From: Acinetobacter sp. TGL-Y2
GTDB taxonomy: Bacteria > Pseudomonadota > Gammaproteobacteria > Pseudomonadales > Moraxellaceae
Direction of reading: 5' to 3'
Length of the DNA stretch: 64,000 nt
Assembly (NCBI RefSeq): GCF_001612555.1
Contig: NZ_CP015110.1
Span: 3,286,001 to 3,350,000 of the forward strand
The notes below the pieces were generated by a model that worked only from the letters and a program-made list of their open reading frames with translations, was not told the origin of the DNA and ran no database searches. Shown here piece after piece: positions 7,592-17,140 of the stretch. Within the stretch, counting starts at the first letter, position 1. Every line of letters starts with the position of its first letter. The position numbers and the translations under genes are program-made.

Positions 7592-8197
7592 ATGCAATTA
7601 CGTTTTGGTTTAACCCTTGCCCTTTCAGCTTTAAGTTTAGCGGGTTGTAATACGATTGGTATCGACAACGGTTCTTTAGATTATCAGAACTCAACTGCGC
7701 AAGAACCACTTAAATATCCTGAAGGTTCGATGGTTAGACCAGCAACGCCATTGTATCCTGCACCTACCATCGATCCGCTTGCGATTGAACATGCACCTAA
7801 ACTTGAAAATAAACGTGGAAATCGTTTCGCGATGCCTCGTCCAACCGCTGTTCAAAGTTCAGCAAATACCGTAGAAGTTACTGAATCAAATCAAGCAGGA
7901 CGCCCACAACTTTTGAGAGATGGAAATGGCAATCCTCTGATTAAAATTGATGGAAATTCTGCTACAATTTGGCAGTATACGATGGCAACCCTGAGTAGCT
8001 TAAATCATACTCTCGTGGGTCAGGCAAAAAATGCGACCGAAGCCACCCTTAAAGTGGATGGACAGACATTCGTATTAAAGCTCACATCAGTTGGTTCAAG
8101 TCATACCTTGGCTGTGTTCGACACCAATAGCAATTTTGCAGACAAAGAAAAAGCTGCAGAATTGTTATCCCAGATTTATCAAAACTGGCCAGCCTAG
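7592..8197 (+). CDS. bamC: BamC/NlpB-like outer-membrane lipoprotein
   Basis: A 201-residue lipoprotein: an N-terminal signal ends in LSLAGC, so Cys19 should be lipidated. The stretch [20 protein letters not shown] matches the conserved early part of BamC (DY...LKYP.G), the BAM-complex accessory lipoprotein. Its place between dapA and purC is also where enterobacterial bamC (nlpB/dapX) lies. It is shorter than the E. coli protein (about 340 residues): only one helix-grip-like domain (about 115-200) is present. The middle is Pro-rich and probably unfolded. Function in outer-membrane protein assembly is inferred from family and synteny. Confidence 0.75.
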   Translation: MQLRFGLTLALSALSLAGCNTIGIDNGSLDYQNSTAQEPLKYPEGSMVRPATPLYPAPTIDPLAIEHAPKLENKRGNRFAMPRPTAVQSSANTVEVTESNQAGRPQLLRDGNGNPLIKIDGNSATIWQYTMATLSSLNHTLVGQAKNATEATLKVDGQTFVLKLTSVGSSHTLAVFDTNSNFADKEKAAELLSQIYQNWPA

Positions 8198-8234
8198 TTG
8201 TTCTAGGCATATTCTCTCTGAAAAAGGTTCCACC

Positions 8235-8954
8235 ATGTTAAAACAAACCTTGCTCTATACTGGTAAAGCTAAATCCGTTTATGAAACCGATAGTGCAGAC
8301 CACCTGATTTTAGTCTTTCGTGATGATGCATCTGCATTCAATGGCGAAAAAATCGAACAGCTAGATCGTAAAGGGAAGGTGAACAACCGTTTTAACGCCT
8401 TTATCATGGAAAAACTTGCTGCAGCTGGCATCGAAACGCATTTTGAAAAATTACTCAATCAAAATGAAGTTTTGGTTAAAAAGTTGAATATGATTCCTGT
8501 TGAGTGTGTGATTCGCAACTACGCTGCGGGTTCATTATGTCGCCGTTTAGGTGTTGAAGAAGGCTTAGAGCTAACGCCTCCAACATTCGAATTGTTCTAT
8601 AAAGACGATGCACTGGGTGATCCAATGGTGAACGAATCTCAAGCGATTGCTTTAGGTTGGGCGACTGCAGATCAACTTCAACGTATGAAAGAATTAACGC
8701 ATCAAGTGAACGTGGTACTGAAAGATTTGTTTGCTGAAGGCAACATGCTTTTGGTCGACTTCAAACTAGAATTTGGTGTATTCCACGACCGTATCGTATT
8801 GGGTGATGAATTCTCTCCAGATGGTTGCCGTTTATGGGACAAGGACACCAAGAAAAAATTAGACAAAGACCGTTTCCGCCAAGGTTTAGGTGGCGTGGTT
8901 GAAGCTTATGAAGAAGTTGCAACACGTATTGGTGTTGATCTGTCTGAGATCTAA
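8235..8954 (+). CDS. purC: Phosphoribosylaminoimidazole-succinocarboxamide synthase (SAICAR synthetase)
   Basis: Joins CAIR and aspartate with ATP in purine synthesis. The 239-residue protein begins [18 protein letters not shown], the usual PurC N-terminus, and contains [25 protein letters not shown] and LVDFKLEFG, the ATP- and substrate-binding motifs. The ATG at 8235 is preceded by AAGG; longer reading upstream overlaps the bamC gene and is not coding. It is the last gene of the dapA-bamC-purC run and is followed by a terminator. Confidence 0.96.
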   Translation: MLKQTLLYTGKAKSVYETDSADHLILVFRDDASAFNGEKIEQLDRKGKVNNRFNAFIMEKLAAAGIETHFEKLLNQNEVLVKKLNMIPVECVIRNYAAGSLCRRLGVEEGLELTPPTFELFYKDDALGDPMVNESQAIALGWATADQLQRMKELTHQVNVVLKDLFAEGNMLLVDFKLEFGVFHDRIVLGDEFSPDGCRLWDKDTKKKLDKDRFRQGLGGVVEAYEEVATRIGVDLSEI

Positions 8955-8965
8955 GCCGTCTACAT

Positions 8966-9000
8966 AAAAAAAGCCGAGTCAAAATGACTCGGCTTTTTTA
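8966..9000 (+). terminator. Rho-independent terminator after purC
   Basis: AAGCCGAGTC and GACTCGGCTT pair around an AAAAT loop and are followed by a T-run; the A-run on the left could also serve the opposite strand. Confidence 0.9.
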
Positions 9001-9321
9001 TTGTTATGATTTTCAATATTGTTTATTTATTTTTATTCTGCTTCTATTTATGAGTTATTTATTATTTATATCATTGTTTTAATTTTGATATTGCAAGCGC
9101 TCTCAAGCTTGGCAATAGACCCAATATAAGCATTCGAGATGAATCTTTTATGACACCATTGCCATTAATTTGAAAATTTTTCATTATTTCAGATTAAATT
9201 TTCTCAAATAGAGCTTTAGTGCTATGAATATTATATAAATAACTTCAATGTCTTAATTTTAATGCTCTAGATTTTTTAATTTTAATCGCTTTTATGAATA
9301 ATTCTTATTTAAATGATCACT
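9001..9321. other. AT-rich intergenic stretch without a recognised gene
   Basis: Between the purC terminator and the small-RNA promoter I see no reading frame with coding character and no clear hairpin. A nominal frame at 9294-9497 has no ribosome site and overlaps the small RNA, so it is not called. Confidence 0.5.
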
Positions 9322-9350
9322 TTTACATATATAAAAATTGTGATTATGAT
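9322..9350 (+). promoter_or_regulatory. Sigma70-type promoter of the candidate small RNA
   Basis: The -35 box TTTACA (9322-9327) and -10 box TATGAT (9345-9350) are separated by 17 bases, placing the start of transcription near 9357. Confidence 0.6.
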
Positions 9351-9356
9351 TACTCC

Positions 9357-9467
9357 ATACCAGGCAACTACAGGAGTTGGTGGCTCAAGAGAGAGACTGT
9401 AGTTGCCGACCAAATTTGCAAGACCCTTTTCTACCCAGTTCACACACATAGAATTGGGCTTTTTTTT
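9357..9467 (+). ncRNA. Candidate small RNA of about 110 nt
   Basis: A self-contained transcription unit between purC and rarA. The predicted start follows a well-spaced promoter. The 5' part forms a perfect 11-base stem, GGCAACTACAG (9363-9373) with CTGTAGTTGCC (9397-9407), around a 23-base purine-rich loop. A single-stranded linker with a pyrimidine stretch follows. The 3' end is a terminator hairpin, CCCAGTTC (9434-9441) with GAATTGGG (9451-9458, one G-U pair), then eight T. No long reading frame is needed to explain it. I do not recognise it as 6S, tmRNA, SRP RNA or another housekeeping RNA. A trans-acting regulatory RNA is likely but the target is unknown. Confidence 0.6.
9434..9467 (+). 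terminator. Terminator of the candidate small RNA
   Basis: An 8-base stem with 9-base loop is followed directly by C and eight T. It reads away from purC and towards the 3' end of rarA. Confidence 0.8.
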
Positions 9468-9505
9468 GCTTTAATTTTTACAGGCGATTCATCTTAGGGT
9501 CTGGA

Positions 9506-10780
9506 TTACTGCTGCTGTTGCTCCTGTTGCCAACGGCGTTGTTGTAAGCGCTCCCCTTCAACTTCTCGCTTATTGCGCGCAGACTCATACAACTTGGTGC
9601 CTTTTAACTCAGGCGGCAAATAGTCTTGAGTCACAAAATGCTCTGGATAATTGTGCGGATACAGATAATCTACGCCATAGCCTTGCTCTTTCATCAGCTT
9701 GGTCGGTGCATTTCTTAAATGTAAGGGTACAGGCAAATTCGAGGTTTTATCGGCCAAATCTAAAGCCTTATTGATGGCCAAATAAGTACTGTTACTTTTG
9801 GCACTGGTTGCCAAATACACCGCGCACTGCCCTAAAATAATTCGACATTCAGGCATACCCACCGCTTGTACAGAACGGAAGCATTCCCCTGCCAAAAGCA
9901 AAGCATTCGGATTCGAGTTACCAATATCTTCAGAGGCTGCGATCAGCATACGACGTGCAATGAAGACTGGATCTTCTCCACCTTTAAGCATTCTTGCCAT
10001 CCAGTACAAACTTGCATCTGGATCACTGCCGCGAATCGATTTGATAAATGCTGACACAAGATCGTAATGTTGTTCACCAGACTTGTCGTAGCGGGCAATA
10101 TTTTGCTGAGCAACCTTAACCACAATGGCATTGGTAATCATATTTTCAACATCAGTCTCAAAAGTACTGGCAATTAAATCCAATAAATTAAGCGCTTTAC
10201 GGGCATCCCCTGCTGCAAACTGAATGATCGCATCATAGTCTTGAATCAGGATATTTCGCTCTTGTAGAAAATGATCTTGGCGTAGCGCGCGCTGCAACAA
10301 ATGCTGAATGTCCGCTTCATTTAAACCATTTAAGGTATAGACCTGACAGCGAGATAACAGTGCATTATTCACCTCAAAAGAGGGGTTTTCCGTGGTTGCG
10401 CCAATTAAAGTAATTTTGCCTTTTTCAACCGCATTGAGCAGTGCATCTTGCTGCGATTTATTGAAGCGATGAATCTCGTCAATAAACACCACAGGAACGA
10501 TCAAATCCCCACTTTCAGCAATAATTTCACGTAATTCTTTCACGCCAGTATTCAGTGCAGACAAACTGATAAAAGGACGATCTACCGCTTGTGCAAGCAA
10601 TAAGGCAATCGTGGTTTTACCCACACCTGGCGGCCCCCAAAAAATCACAGAAGGCAGGTGACCCTGATCAATCATTTGACGTAAGGGTGCTTGCTCACCC
10701 AGCAGATGATCTTGTCCTATAATCTCAGACAAATCTCGTGGACGTAAGCGTTCAGGAAGTGGAATTTGAGTTTCGGACAT
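9506..10780 (-). CDS. rarA: Replication-associated recombination protein A (AAA+ ATPase)
   Basis: A 424-residue clamp-loader-like ATPase (MgsA/RarA/WRNIP1 family) acting at stalled replication forks. It shows [17 protein letters not shown] at the N-terminus, Walker [10 protein letters not shown], Walker [12 protein letters not shown], sensor 1 [14 protein letters not shown], and a C-terminal tetramerisation region with [18 protein letters not shown]. The extreme C-terminus is Gln-rich ([12 protein letters not shown]). Length is normal. It is transcribed alone; its 3' end faces the small RNA. Confidence 0.95.
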   Translation of the reverse strand: MSETQIPLPERLRPRDLSEIIGQDHLLGEQAPLRQMIDQGHLPSVIFWGPPGVGKTTIALLLAQAVDRPFISLSALNTGVKELREIIAESGDLIVPVVFIDEIHRFNKSQQDALLNAVEKGKITLIGATTENPSFEVNNALLSRCQVYTLNGLNEADIQHLLQRALRQDHFLQERNILIQDYDAIIQFAAGDARKALNLLDLIASTFETDVENMITNAIVVKVAQQNIARYDKSGEQHYDLVSAFIKSIRGSDPDASLYWMARMLKGGEDPVFIARRMLIAASEDIGNSNPNALLLAGECFRSVQAVGMPECRIILGQCAVYLATSAKSNSTYLAINKALDLADKTSNLPVPLHLRNAPTKLMKEQGYGVDYLYPHNYPEHFVTQDYLPPELKGTKLYESARNKREVEGERLQQRRWQQEQQQQ

Positions 10781-10902
10781 AGGCTTAGGGCGTCTTAAAA
10801 TGCTATTTCATAGTCTACTATGGAATAGCACAAATCAAATTATTTTAAGGCGGGTGAGATGGAATTTTGTGGCATTTTAAAATAACAAGAATTGCGGTCT
10901 AT

Positions 10903-12105
10903 TTATTCAGGTTTTAATTTTAATAAATTGGCGCCTTTTTCATCTTCGATTACCCAAATGGTACCATCTGCTGCCTGCAACAGATCACGAATCCGTTTTC
11001 CCATCTGCAAGCGCTGTACTTCGCGCACAGGCTTTTGTGAAAGATCGACTACAATAATGGCTTGAGATGAAAGCCCGCCAATCAGTGCTTTATGTTTCCA
11101 TGCAGGAAATACATCAGATTGATAAATCATCATGCTTGAAGGGGAAATGACTGGTGTCCAATCGAGTTCAGGTGACTTAAACTCAGGGCGAGTGGCGTGA
11201 TCGGGTATGGGTTTACCATCATAATGATCTCCATTTGAAACCAGTGGATAACCATAGTTTTGGCCTTTAAGCACAAGATTAAGCTCATCTCCGCCCTTCG
11301 GTCCCATTTCTACCACCCAGAGCTTTTGACTTGCATCAAATGCTAAGCCCAGCGGATTACGATGTCCCAATGACCAAATCTGCGCCGCTACTCCTCCCTT
11401 GTCAAACAAAGGATTGTCCTTAGATGCTGTGCCGTCATCATTGAGATGAACGATTTTACCTAAATTGGAATTCATGTCCTGTGCAGGGTCAAACTGTTGT
11501 CTTTCCCCTGAACTGATCCAAAGCTTATTATGCTGATCAAAAACAATTCGATGTGCATAATGCCCCTCACCCGAAACTTTAGGCACTTGCTCCCAGATTC
11601 TTTTGATATTTTTTAACTGAGGGCGATCAGGCTGTGTCAAATCGAGTTCGCCACGAATCACCACAGCACCATTTCCACCTTGACCTTTTTCAGCATAGCT
11701 TAAATAGATCCATTTATTCTTTGAATAATCAGGATGTAAGACAATATCTCCTAAACCGCCTTGACCGCCATAGGCAACTGTAGGTAGACCTTGTACCAAT
11801 GTGGTTTTTTTAGATTTGGGATCAAAAAGCTTTAGCTTTCCTGATTTTTCAGTAATTAATAACCGCCCGTCCGCTAAAGATGCCAATGCCCATGGCTCAT
11901 CAAACTGAGCTATTTTTTCTACTTCGTAACGCTGATCAATTTTATGATCGTGTCTGGCAACAGACGATGAAGCAGATGCATGAGGCTTAGCATGAGAGTC
12001 AGCTATTCGCTCACTGTCTTTTGCAGACTGAGCTGAGTTAGAAGAACACGCCATTTGCATCAGGGCAATACAGCAAAGATTCAACATCCCTGTTTTATTG
12101 ATCAT
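10903..12105 (-). CDS. PQQ-dependent sugar dehydrogenase-like protein (YliI/soluble GDH family)
   Basis: A periplasmic or membrane-anchored six-bladed beta-propeller oxidoreductase. From the Met at 12105 it is 400 residues; an upstream Met at 12135 adds ten polar residues before the hydrophobic signal. The signal ends MQMACSS, a weak lipobox. Family motifs include PWALASLADGRLLITEKSGKL, SGEGHYAHRIVFD (the catalytic His region), WSLGHRNPLGLAFD and GGDELNLVLKGQNYGYPL. These resemble soluble glucose dehydrogenase and E. coli YliI (Asd), which oxidise aldoses with PQQ. The linker 25-65 is Ser/His/Ala-rich. The exact sugar substrate is unknown. Confidence 0.85.
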   Translation of the reverse strand: MINKTGMLNLCCIALMQMACSSNSAQSAKDSERIADSHAKPHASASSSVARHDHKIDQRYEVEKIAQFDEPWALASLADGRLLITEKSGKLKLFDPKSKKTTLVQGLPTVAYGGQGGLGDIVLHPDYSKNKWIYLSYAEKGQGGNGAVVIRGELDLTQPDRPQLKNIKRIWEQVPKVSGEGHYAHRIVFDQHNKLWISSGERQQFDPAQDMNSNLGKIVHLNDDGTASKDNPLFDKGGVAAQIWSLGHRNPLGLAFDASQKLWVVEMGPKGGDELNLVLKGQNYGYPLVSNGDHYDGKPIPDHATRPEFKSPELDWTPVISPSSMMIYQSDVFPAWKHKALIGGLSSQAIIVVDLSQKPVREVQRLQMGKRIRDLLQAADGTIWVIEDEKGANLLKLKPE

Positions 12106-12279
12106 TTTATGCCTATGATTATTCTGATATATCATTAATCATAGGCATAATTGTGCATTACAGCTTGGCTAAATTGTATTTTTCTATTGCCAAATATGAC
12201 AAGGAATTTGGTTATTGTTGCGAGGGCTTATCCACGTCAACTTATAATTTATCTATATCAGCCTATAAAATGAAGACGA

Positions 12280-12732
12280 TTAGCGCACCCAGCGCACCAC
12301 ATATTCATCAATCTCTTCTTCATTGACTTCAAGTTCTGAAATACATCTGCCTGCCGCTGATTTCCTCGCTTCACGAACACTGCGACGTGATCCTGTATTT
12401 AAATGATGCCAAGTGGGCAATTTCTTGCCTTCGTTCAAGCGTTTATAGCCACAGCTTGAAGGCAACCAGTTAATTTTTTGCAAGCTTTCATAGGTCAGTT
12501 GAATACAATCTGGAACATGTACCATTCGATTGGAATAATCTGAACACGCTGCTGTTTCACAGTCTAACAATTTGCAGGACACCTTGGTATAGCAGACTTC
12601 TCCAGTATCTTCGTCTTCAAGTTTCACTAAACAACACAGCCCACAGCCATCACATACTGCTTCCCACTCTGCTGGAGTCATTTGCTCAAGTGAATAATTT
12701 TCCCAAAAACGGGGACGTAAAGACTGACTCAT
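12280..12732 (-). CDS. YcgN-family cysteine cluster protein (UPF0260)
   Basis: A 150-residue cytoplasmic protein starting MSQSLRPRFWENYSLEQM. It has the family's cysteine pattern: CDGCGLCCLVK near residue 30, CYTKVSCKLLDCETAAC, a later PDC and SSCGY, suggesting an iron-sulfur or zinc centre. Function is unknown for the family. The start at 12732 is preferred because the ten upstream residues are not conserved in character. No operon partner is seen. Confidence 0.85.
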   Translation of the reverse strand: MSQSLRPRFWENYSLEQMTPAEWEAVCDGCGLCCLVKLEDEDTGEVCYTKVSCKLLDCETAACSDYSNRMVHVPDCIQLTYESLQKINWLPSSCGYKRLNEGKKLPTWHHLNTGSRRSVREARKSAAGRCISELEVNEEEIDEYVVRWVR

Positions 12733-12922
12733 AGCAACAATTTCAACAGGGCAATAGTCCATTATAACATTAATATTTATGACAAAATTTAAGCATTATT
12801 AGGTTACAATGCATTTACCTAAAACTATCAATACATAACTTATCCACACTCATTGCATACATAATCGGCTATTTTATTTTCTATACTGATTCAACACTTA
12901 TAAAAACACTTGGAGAATGAAA

Positions 12923-13081
12923 ATGTTCCGTTGGGCTATTATCTTTGCGGTGATCGCACTTATTGCCAGTTTACTAGGTTTTGGTGGTGTGGCAGGTTTG
13001 TCTAAAGACTTTGCAGTGATATTATTGGTAATTGCGGTTATTTTGGCAATTATTGGTTTTATTTCACGCGGGAAAGTTTAA
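12923..13081 (+). CDS. Small DUF1328 (UPF0391, YtjA-like) membrane protein
   Basis: A 52-residue protein with two hydrophobic helices: residues 3-19 ([17 protein letters not shown]) and 29-46 ([18 protein letters not shown]). The [11 protein letters not shown] turn and the C-terminal SRGKV match the YtjA/DUF1328 family of small inner-membrane proteins of unknown role. The ATG is preceded by TGGAGAA at a good distance. A terminator follows. Transcribed alone. Confidence 0.88.
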   Translation: MFRWAIIFAVIALIASLLGFGGVAGLSKDFAVILLVIAVILAIIGFISRGKV

Positions 13082-13114
13082 ATTCTAGTTTAAAACTAGA
13101 TGAACCAAATACTT

Positions 13115-13144
13115 AAAAAGAAGGATACGTCCTTCTTTTTTTTA
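13115..13144 (+). terminator. Terminator after the DUF1328 gene
   Basis: AAAAAGAAGGA and TCCTTCTTTTT form a stem around TACG, followed by more T. Confidence 0.85.
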
Positions 13145-13327
13145 CGTCTCGTACTTTTACGTCGATTACATAGATTGACGTATTCATAATTCCTCACACT
13201 TCAATTGACATTTATTTTACTGAAATTCTCCTTGTTTAAATTTTTATGTTTTAATCTTTGCTCACCTTACATTAAAAATCTTATTCATTTAAAAACGTTC
13301 ATTCATTTAATAAAGGGAAATCCACAC

Positions 13328-14065
13328 ATGACTCAAGCAATTCAAACCAGAGAGATTCAATACACTGCAGCAGATGGATCAAGCCTGATCGGTTATTTTG
13401 CAGCGCCTGAAAACTCGCAAGCGGTTGCTGGTGTTATTGTGGCGCCTGAATGGTGGGGACGTAATGAATATACTGAACAGCGCGCACGTGAGCTTGCTGA
13501 TCATGGTTATGCGGCACTTGCAATCGATATGTACGGCGACAAAAGAGTTACCACAGATGCCAAACAAGCCTATGAATGGATGATGCAAACTTTTGGAGAT
13601 GCTGAAACGATCGATACCCGCTCTAAAGCAGCTTTAGCCACCCTTGCAGCACAGCCTGAGGTAGATACTACCCGTTTAGCCGCAATTGGCTTTTGCTATG
13701 GCGGTAAAGTGGTGCTTGATTTGGCACGTTCTGGTGCAGACTTAAAAGCTGTAGCGACCTTTCATGCCACCTTGAGTCCTAAAGCGCCTGCCCAAGTAGG
13801 GGCTGTGAAAGCTGAAATTTTAGTCTTACATGGTGAACTGGACACGATGGTCAGTTTAGATGATGTCGCAAGCTTTAAGGATGAAATGTTTGCTGCTCAA
13901 GCCGAGCATGATGTGATTGTTTTTGAAGATGCCAAACATGGCTTTAGCAACCCTTTGGCTGACGAACGTGCCAAAGCCAATGACGTTGATTTAGGTTATA
14001 ACGCAGAAGCAGAACAGCACAGCTTGGCGGCAATGTATGCATTACTGGCTCGTCATTTAGACTAA
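13328..14065 (+). CDS. Dienelactone hydrolase family protein
   Basis: A 245-residue alpha/beta hydrolase. The start is the ATG at 13328, preceded by AAAGGGA. The catalytic triad is visible: nucleophile Cys in GFCYGGKV, Asp in LHGELDTMV and His in AKHGFSNP. VIVAPEWWGRNEY is the usual early motif. The family opens lactones such as dienelactone in aromatic catabolism, but many members are general carboxyl-ester hydrolases. No aromatic pathway genes lie nearby, so the substrate is open. Confidence 0.92.
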   Translation: MTQAIQTREIQYTAADGSSLIGYFAAPENSQAVAGVIVAPEWWGRNEYTEQRARELADHGYAALAIDMYGDKRVTTDAKQAYEWMMQTFGDAETIDTRSKAALATLAAQPEVDTTRLAAIGFCYGGKVVLDLARSGADLKAVATFHATLSPKAPAQVGAVKAEILVLHGELDTMVSLDDVASFKDEMFAAQAEHDVIVFEDAKHGFSNPLADERAKANDVDLGYNAEAEQHSLAAMYALLARHLD

Positions 14066-14132
14066 TATACTTTTCACACAAAAATTGGTTAAAATCAATT
14101 GAGAAACATAAATAAATAATGAGGATAAGATA

Positions 14133-14498
14133 ATGACTGAAGCTACTTGTGTCTACTGCGATCATGATGAATATGATGTCATTGATAAAAATGATTTTGG
14201 CGTAATTTTGCCTGAGCAGAAACCATTGACTAAAGGACACTCTGTCATTGTTCCACTCAGACATGTGAGTTCTTTCTTCGAAATTACCGATAAAGAACGC
14301 AAGAGTTTGCAGTCTTTACTGGAATTGGCACGCAATGAATTGCAACTTCGCCATCAACCTGCGGGTTTTCATGTTTCATTTAATGATGGTCATGTGTTTG
14401 GTGAAGAGGGTTCTGATCACTTGCATATTCACATTATTCCGCGCTATGAAAACCAAACCTTGAAGCTGGATGGGCGTTGGGGCGTGGTCAGCGAATAA
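14133..14498 (+). CDS. HIT-family hydrolase
   Basis: A 121-residue histidine-triad protein with the catalytic motif HLHIHIIPR near the C-terminus and CVYCDHDEYDVI at the N-terminus, where paired cysteines could bind zinc. HIT proteins hydrolyse nucleotide conjugates such as Ap4A or AMP-lysine. The ATG is preceded by GAGGATAAGATA. A terminator follows. Lone gene with 67 bases after the dienelactone hydrolase, possibly co-transcribed with it. Confidence 0.92.
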   Translation: MTEATCVYCDHDEYDVIDKNDFGVILPEQKPLTKGHSVIVPLRHVSSFFEITDKERKSLQSLLELARNELQLRHQPAGFHVSFNDGHVFGEEGSDHLHIHIIPRYENQTLKLDGRWGVVSE

Positions 14499-14522
14499 GT
14501 TTATTCAAATCGAATACTTGTT

Positions 14523-14550
14523 AAAAAAAGATGCTTTGGCATCTTTTTTT
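14523..14550 (+). terminator. Terminator after the HIT gene
   Basis: AAAAAAAGATGC and GCATCTTTTTTT form a stem around a TTTG loop. Confidence 0.85.
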
Positions 14551-14638
14551 ATCTGCATCATTTTATGTATCGACTTTATTGCCATGCTCATAGATGGGAT
14601 TGGTTATACTAGACGCCTTCATATTTTCCTGAGTTCTC

Positions 14639-15676
14639 ATGTCCCCATTTTCTTTTTCTGATGCGCTTTTAACTTGGTTTGATCAACACGGACGCCATGA
14701 TCTGCCTTGGCAAATTGCTGATGATCCGTATAAGGTTTGGGTTTCAGAGATTATGTTGCAACAGACTCAAGTGAAAACAGTGCTGCAATATTATGAACGA
14801 TTTATTCAGCGCTTCCCAACCGTCCATGATTTGGGTCAAGCTCGTTGGGATGATGTTGCACCCTATTGGGCAGGTTTAGGCTATTACGCTCGCGCACGTA
14901 ATCTGCATAAAGCGGCAGGCCTAGTCAGCCAAAAAGGCGCATTTCCTCAAACACTGGCTGAATGGATAGAACTGCCGGGTATTGGCCCGTCAACAGGCGG
15001 TGCGCTGATGTCACTCGGTTTACGCCAATACGGCGTGATTATGGATGGCAATGTTAAACGGGTGTTGTCACGTTTTTTCGCCATTGAAGATGATTTAAGT
15101 AAACCGATACATGAACGTGTGATGTGGCAACTTGCAGAACAGCTCTGCCCGACCCTGCGTAATCATGACTATACCCAAGCGATTATGGATTTGGGTGCCA
15201 CCATTTGCACCCCGAAAAAACCGCTGTGTCTGTATTGCCCTATGCAACAGCACTGTAAAGCCTTTCAACAGGGTTTAACGCTAGAGCTGCCTTTTAAGAA
15301 GCCCAAAAAAGCGGTGCCAATCAAACATGCGAAAGTACTTTTAATCCAAGCGCCAGACCGTAGCTGGTTATGGCAACAACGACCGCATTCGGGACTTTGG
15401 GGTGGTTTGTGGACATTGCCTATTATCGAAAATGATCTAGAATTTGAGCGTCAGGTTCAAGAGTTTAAACTTAAAACACAGCTCAAACCTGTGCAAATCT
15501 CACATAGCTTTACCCATTTCACCTGGATTTTAGAGGTATATATTTTTAGCATTGATGCAGATGAACAAGAATTTATTCAAACCGAATTGGGTGGTGAATG
15601 GATTACATCGCAAAATGCGGCAGATTTAGGGATTCCCACCGCGATGAAAAAATTGATCTCAGCTGTTGATCTGTGA
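14639..15676 (+). CDS. mutY: A/G-specific adenine DNA glycosylase
   Basis: Removes adenine paired with 8-oxoguanine. The 345-residue protein has the N-terminal LPWQ, catalytic Glu in SEIMLQQTQV, the helix-hairpin-helix LPGIGPSTGGAL, the catalytic Asp in IMDGNVKRV, and the [4Fe-4S] ligands as C-x6-C-x2-C-x5-C (CTPKKPLCLYCPMQQHC). The C-terminal Nudix-like domain (from about 225) recognises 8-oxoG. Length is normal. Confidence 0.96.
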   Translation: MSPFSFSDALLTWFDQHGRHDLPWQIADDPYKVWVSEIMLQQTQVKTVLQYYERFIQRFPTVHDLGQARWDDVAPYWAGLGYYARARNLHKAAGLVSQKGAFPQTLAEWIELPGIGPSTGGALMSLGLRQYGVIMDGNVKRVLSRFFAIEDDLSKPIHERVMWQLAEQLCPTLRNHDYTQAIMDLGATICTPKKPLCLYCPMQQHCKAFQQGLTLELPFKKPKKAVPIKHAKVLLIQAPDRSWLWQQRPHSGLWGGLWTLPIIENDLEFERQVQEFKLKTQLKPVQISHSFTHFTWILEVYIFSIDADEQEFIQTELGGEWITSQNAADLGIPTAMKKLISAVDL

Positions 15677-15722
15677 CATATTCAAGTGAGAAATTTTTTG
15701 TATTGTCTAATTTAAGGATTGA

Positions 15723-16262
15723 GTGCTGACTATGTTATTCCGCTTTTGTTTCATCAGTTTTTTTGTACTTTTGATCTCGGCGTGTACCACAGCACCCAAA
15801 AAGTCTCAGCCCCTAGATCCAAATATCACGCAACGCTTGAAAAGCATGCCATTACCTGCTCGCTTACCCATTCCTGTAGATCAAGTTAAAAACAAACAGC
15901 TGAAAGATACCTGGGGTGCGTCTCGGAGCAGTGGTCGTATTCATGAAGGCATTGATATTTTGGCACCGAAAGGCACAAAGGTTTATAGTACAACCGATGG
16001 TCTGATTGGCAGTATGAAAAACAATAATCTGGGTGGCACAGTCATTTGGATTTTGGGACCTGCAGGCACTTGGCATTATTATGCGCATTTAGAGGGTCAC
16101 AAACGTGGCTTAAAAGAAGGCGATTTTGTCAAAAAAGGCGCGCATATCGGTTATGTTGGCAATACGGGAAATGCACGTCATACTGCACCTCATCTGCACT
16201 ATGGTCTTTATCTCTCAGGTCGGGGGCGCGGCGCAGTCAATCCTTACCCGTATTTACGTTAA
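15723..16262 (+). CDS. M23-family peptidase lipoprotein (murein hydrolase or activator)
   Basis: A 179-residue lipoprotein: the signal ends LLISAC, so Cys should be lipidated. The peptidase domain (about 60-179) carries HEGIDILAPKGT (zinc His and Asp), HYYAHLEGH and HLHYGLY, so all LytM metal residues are present and it is probably active. The family cuts peptidoglycan cross-links in the periplasm. A GTG at 15723 sits about 5 bases after AAGGA and fits better than the ATG at 15732, which would be 13 bases away. The next small gene starts 38 bases downstream. Confidence 0.88.
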   Translation: MLTMLFRFCFISFFVLLISACTTAPKKSQPLDPNITQRLKSMPLPARLPIPVDQVKNKQLKDTWGASRSSGRIHEGIDILAPKGTKVYSTTDGLIGSMKNNNLGGTVIWILGPAGTWHYYAHLEGHKRGLKEGDFVKKGAHIGYVGNTGNARHTAPHLHYGLYLSGRGRGAVNPYPYLR

Positions 16263-16300
16263 TGTGTTCGTTCATTCATTTTTAGTTTTAGGAAATATTC

Positions 16301-16546
16301 ATGTCAGAAGCGTTGATCAATCGTCTCGTTGAGTTTGCAGAGTCCGGCAATCAGCAAAGGATTGTACTCAATGGAGTCACCCATCAAGGCTGGATCATGG
16401 AAATTAGTGAGGAAGCCCTCATGATCAGTACCGGCTTTGCAGAAAAATCAGGCCATGATGCATGGCTTAAATTTGAAGATTTAACCCAAGCTGAACTGTA
16501 TTTCTGGGACAATCAGAACGATCTATGGGTTGAATTTAAAATATAG
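16301..16546 (+). CDS. Conserved small cytoplasmic protein, function unknown
   Basis: An 81-residue acidic protein (starts MSEALINRLVEFAESGN, ends NDLWVEFKI) with no signal or membrane helix. It has coding-like codon use, a start 38 bases after the M23 gene and a stop 39 bases before tag, so it sits inside a run of same-strand genes. The pattern of alternating hydrophobic strands suggests a small beta-rich fold. I do not recognise the family. Confidence 0.75.
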   Translation: MSEALINRLVEFAESGNQQRIVLNGVTHQGWIMEISEEALMISTGFAEKSGHDAWLKFEDLTQAELYFWDNQNDLWVEFKI

Positions 16547-16585
16547 ATTTTTTGTCTATGAACATGAAAATACTGGAGTACTAAC

Positions 16586-17140
16586 TTGACAATACAGCGC
16601 TGCGGTTGGTGCTCCAACGATCCGATTTATATCGCTTACCATGATATGGAATGGGGCAAACCGAGTTTCGATGAACAGCACTTATTTGAAATGCTCTGCC
16701 TAGAAGGTCAGCAAGCAGGATTGTCTTGGATTACGGTATTAAAAAAACGGGATGCTTATCGCAAGCAATTTTTTAAGTATCCGATTGCGGACATTGCAGG
16801 CTTTTCAGATGAAGATTTGGCTGAAAAATGTTTAGATACGGGTTTGATCCGTCATATCGGAAAACTAAAAGCCATTCGTGACAATGCGATTGCTTGGGAA
16901 GCAATGAAAAGCCAAGGCATCCATCCAGTCAACTGGCTTTGGGATTTTGTTGAACAAAAAACCATGTGTAATCATGTAGCTGATTATAAAACTGCCCCTG
17001 CTCAAACCGAATTAAGCCTTAAGCTTTCCAAAACCTTAAAAAAAAATGGCTTTAAATTTGTCGGTCCAACCACCGTCTATTCATTTATGCAAGCCGTGGG
17101 TATGGTCAATGACCATGAAAACCATTGCGCTCAAAAATAA
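16586..17140 (+). CDS. tag: DNA-3-methyladenine glycosylase I
   Basis: Removes 3-methyladenine from DNA. The 184-residue protein begins MTIQRCGWCSNDPIYIAYHD, and the zinc ligands of Tag are visible: Cys and His near the N-terminus and NDHENHC near the C-terminus. EGQQAGLSWITVLKKRDAYR is the helix-hairpin-helix region. The start is a TTG: CTGGAG lies 7 bases upstream and no ATG fits the conserved N-terminus. Follows the 81-residue gene by 39 bases. Confidence 0.94.
   Translation: MTIQRCGWCSNDPIYIAYHDMEWGKPSFDEQHLFEMLCLEGQQAGLSWITVLKKRDAYRKQFFKYPIADIAGFSDEDLAEKCLDTGLIRHIGKLKAIRDNAIAWEAMKSQGIHPVNWLWDFVEQKTMCNHVADYKTAPAQTELSLKLSKTLKKNGFKFVGPTTVYSFMQAVGMVNDHENHCAQK

Noticed and set aside
9294..9497. 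A 67-residue open frame between purC and rarA
   Set aside because: It has no ribosome site, odd composition, and runs through the promoter, hairpin and terminator of the candidate small RNA.
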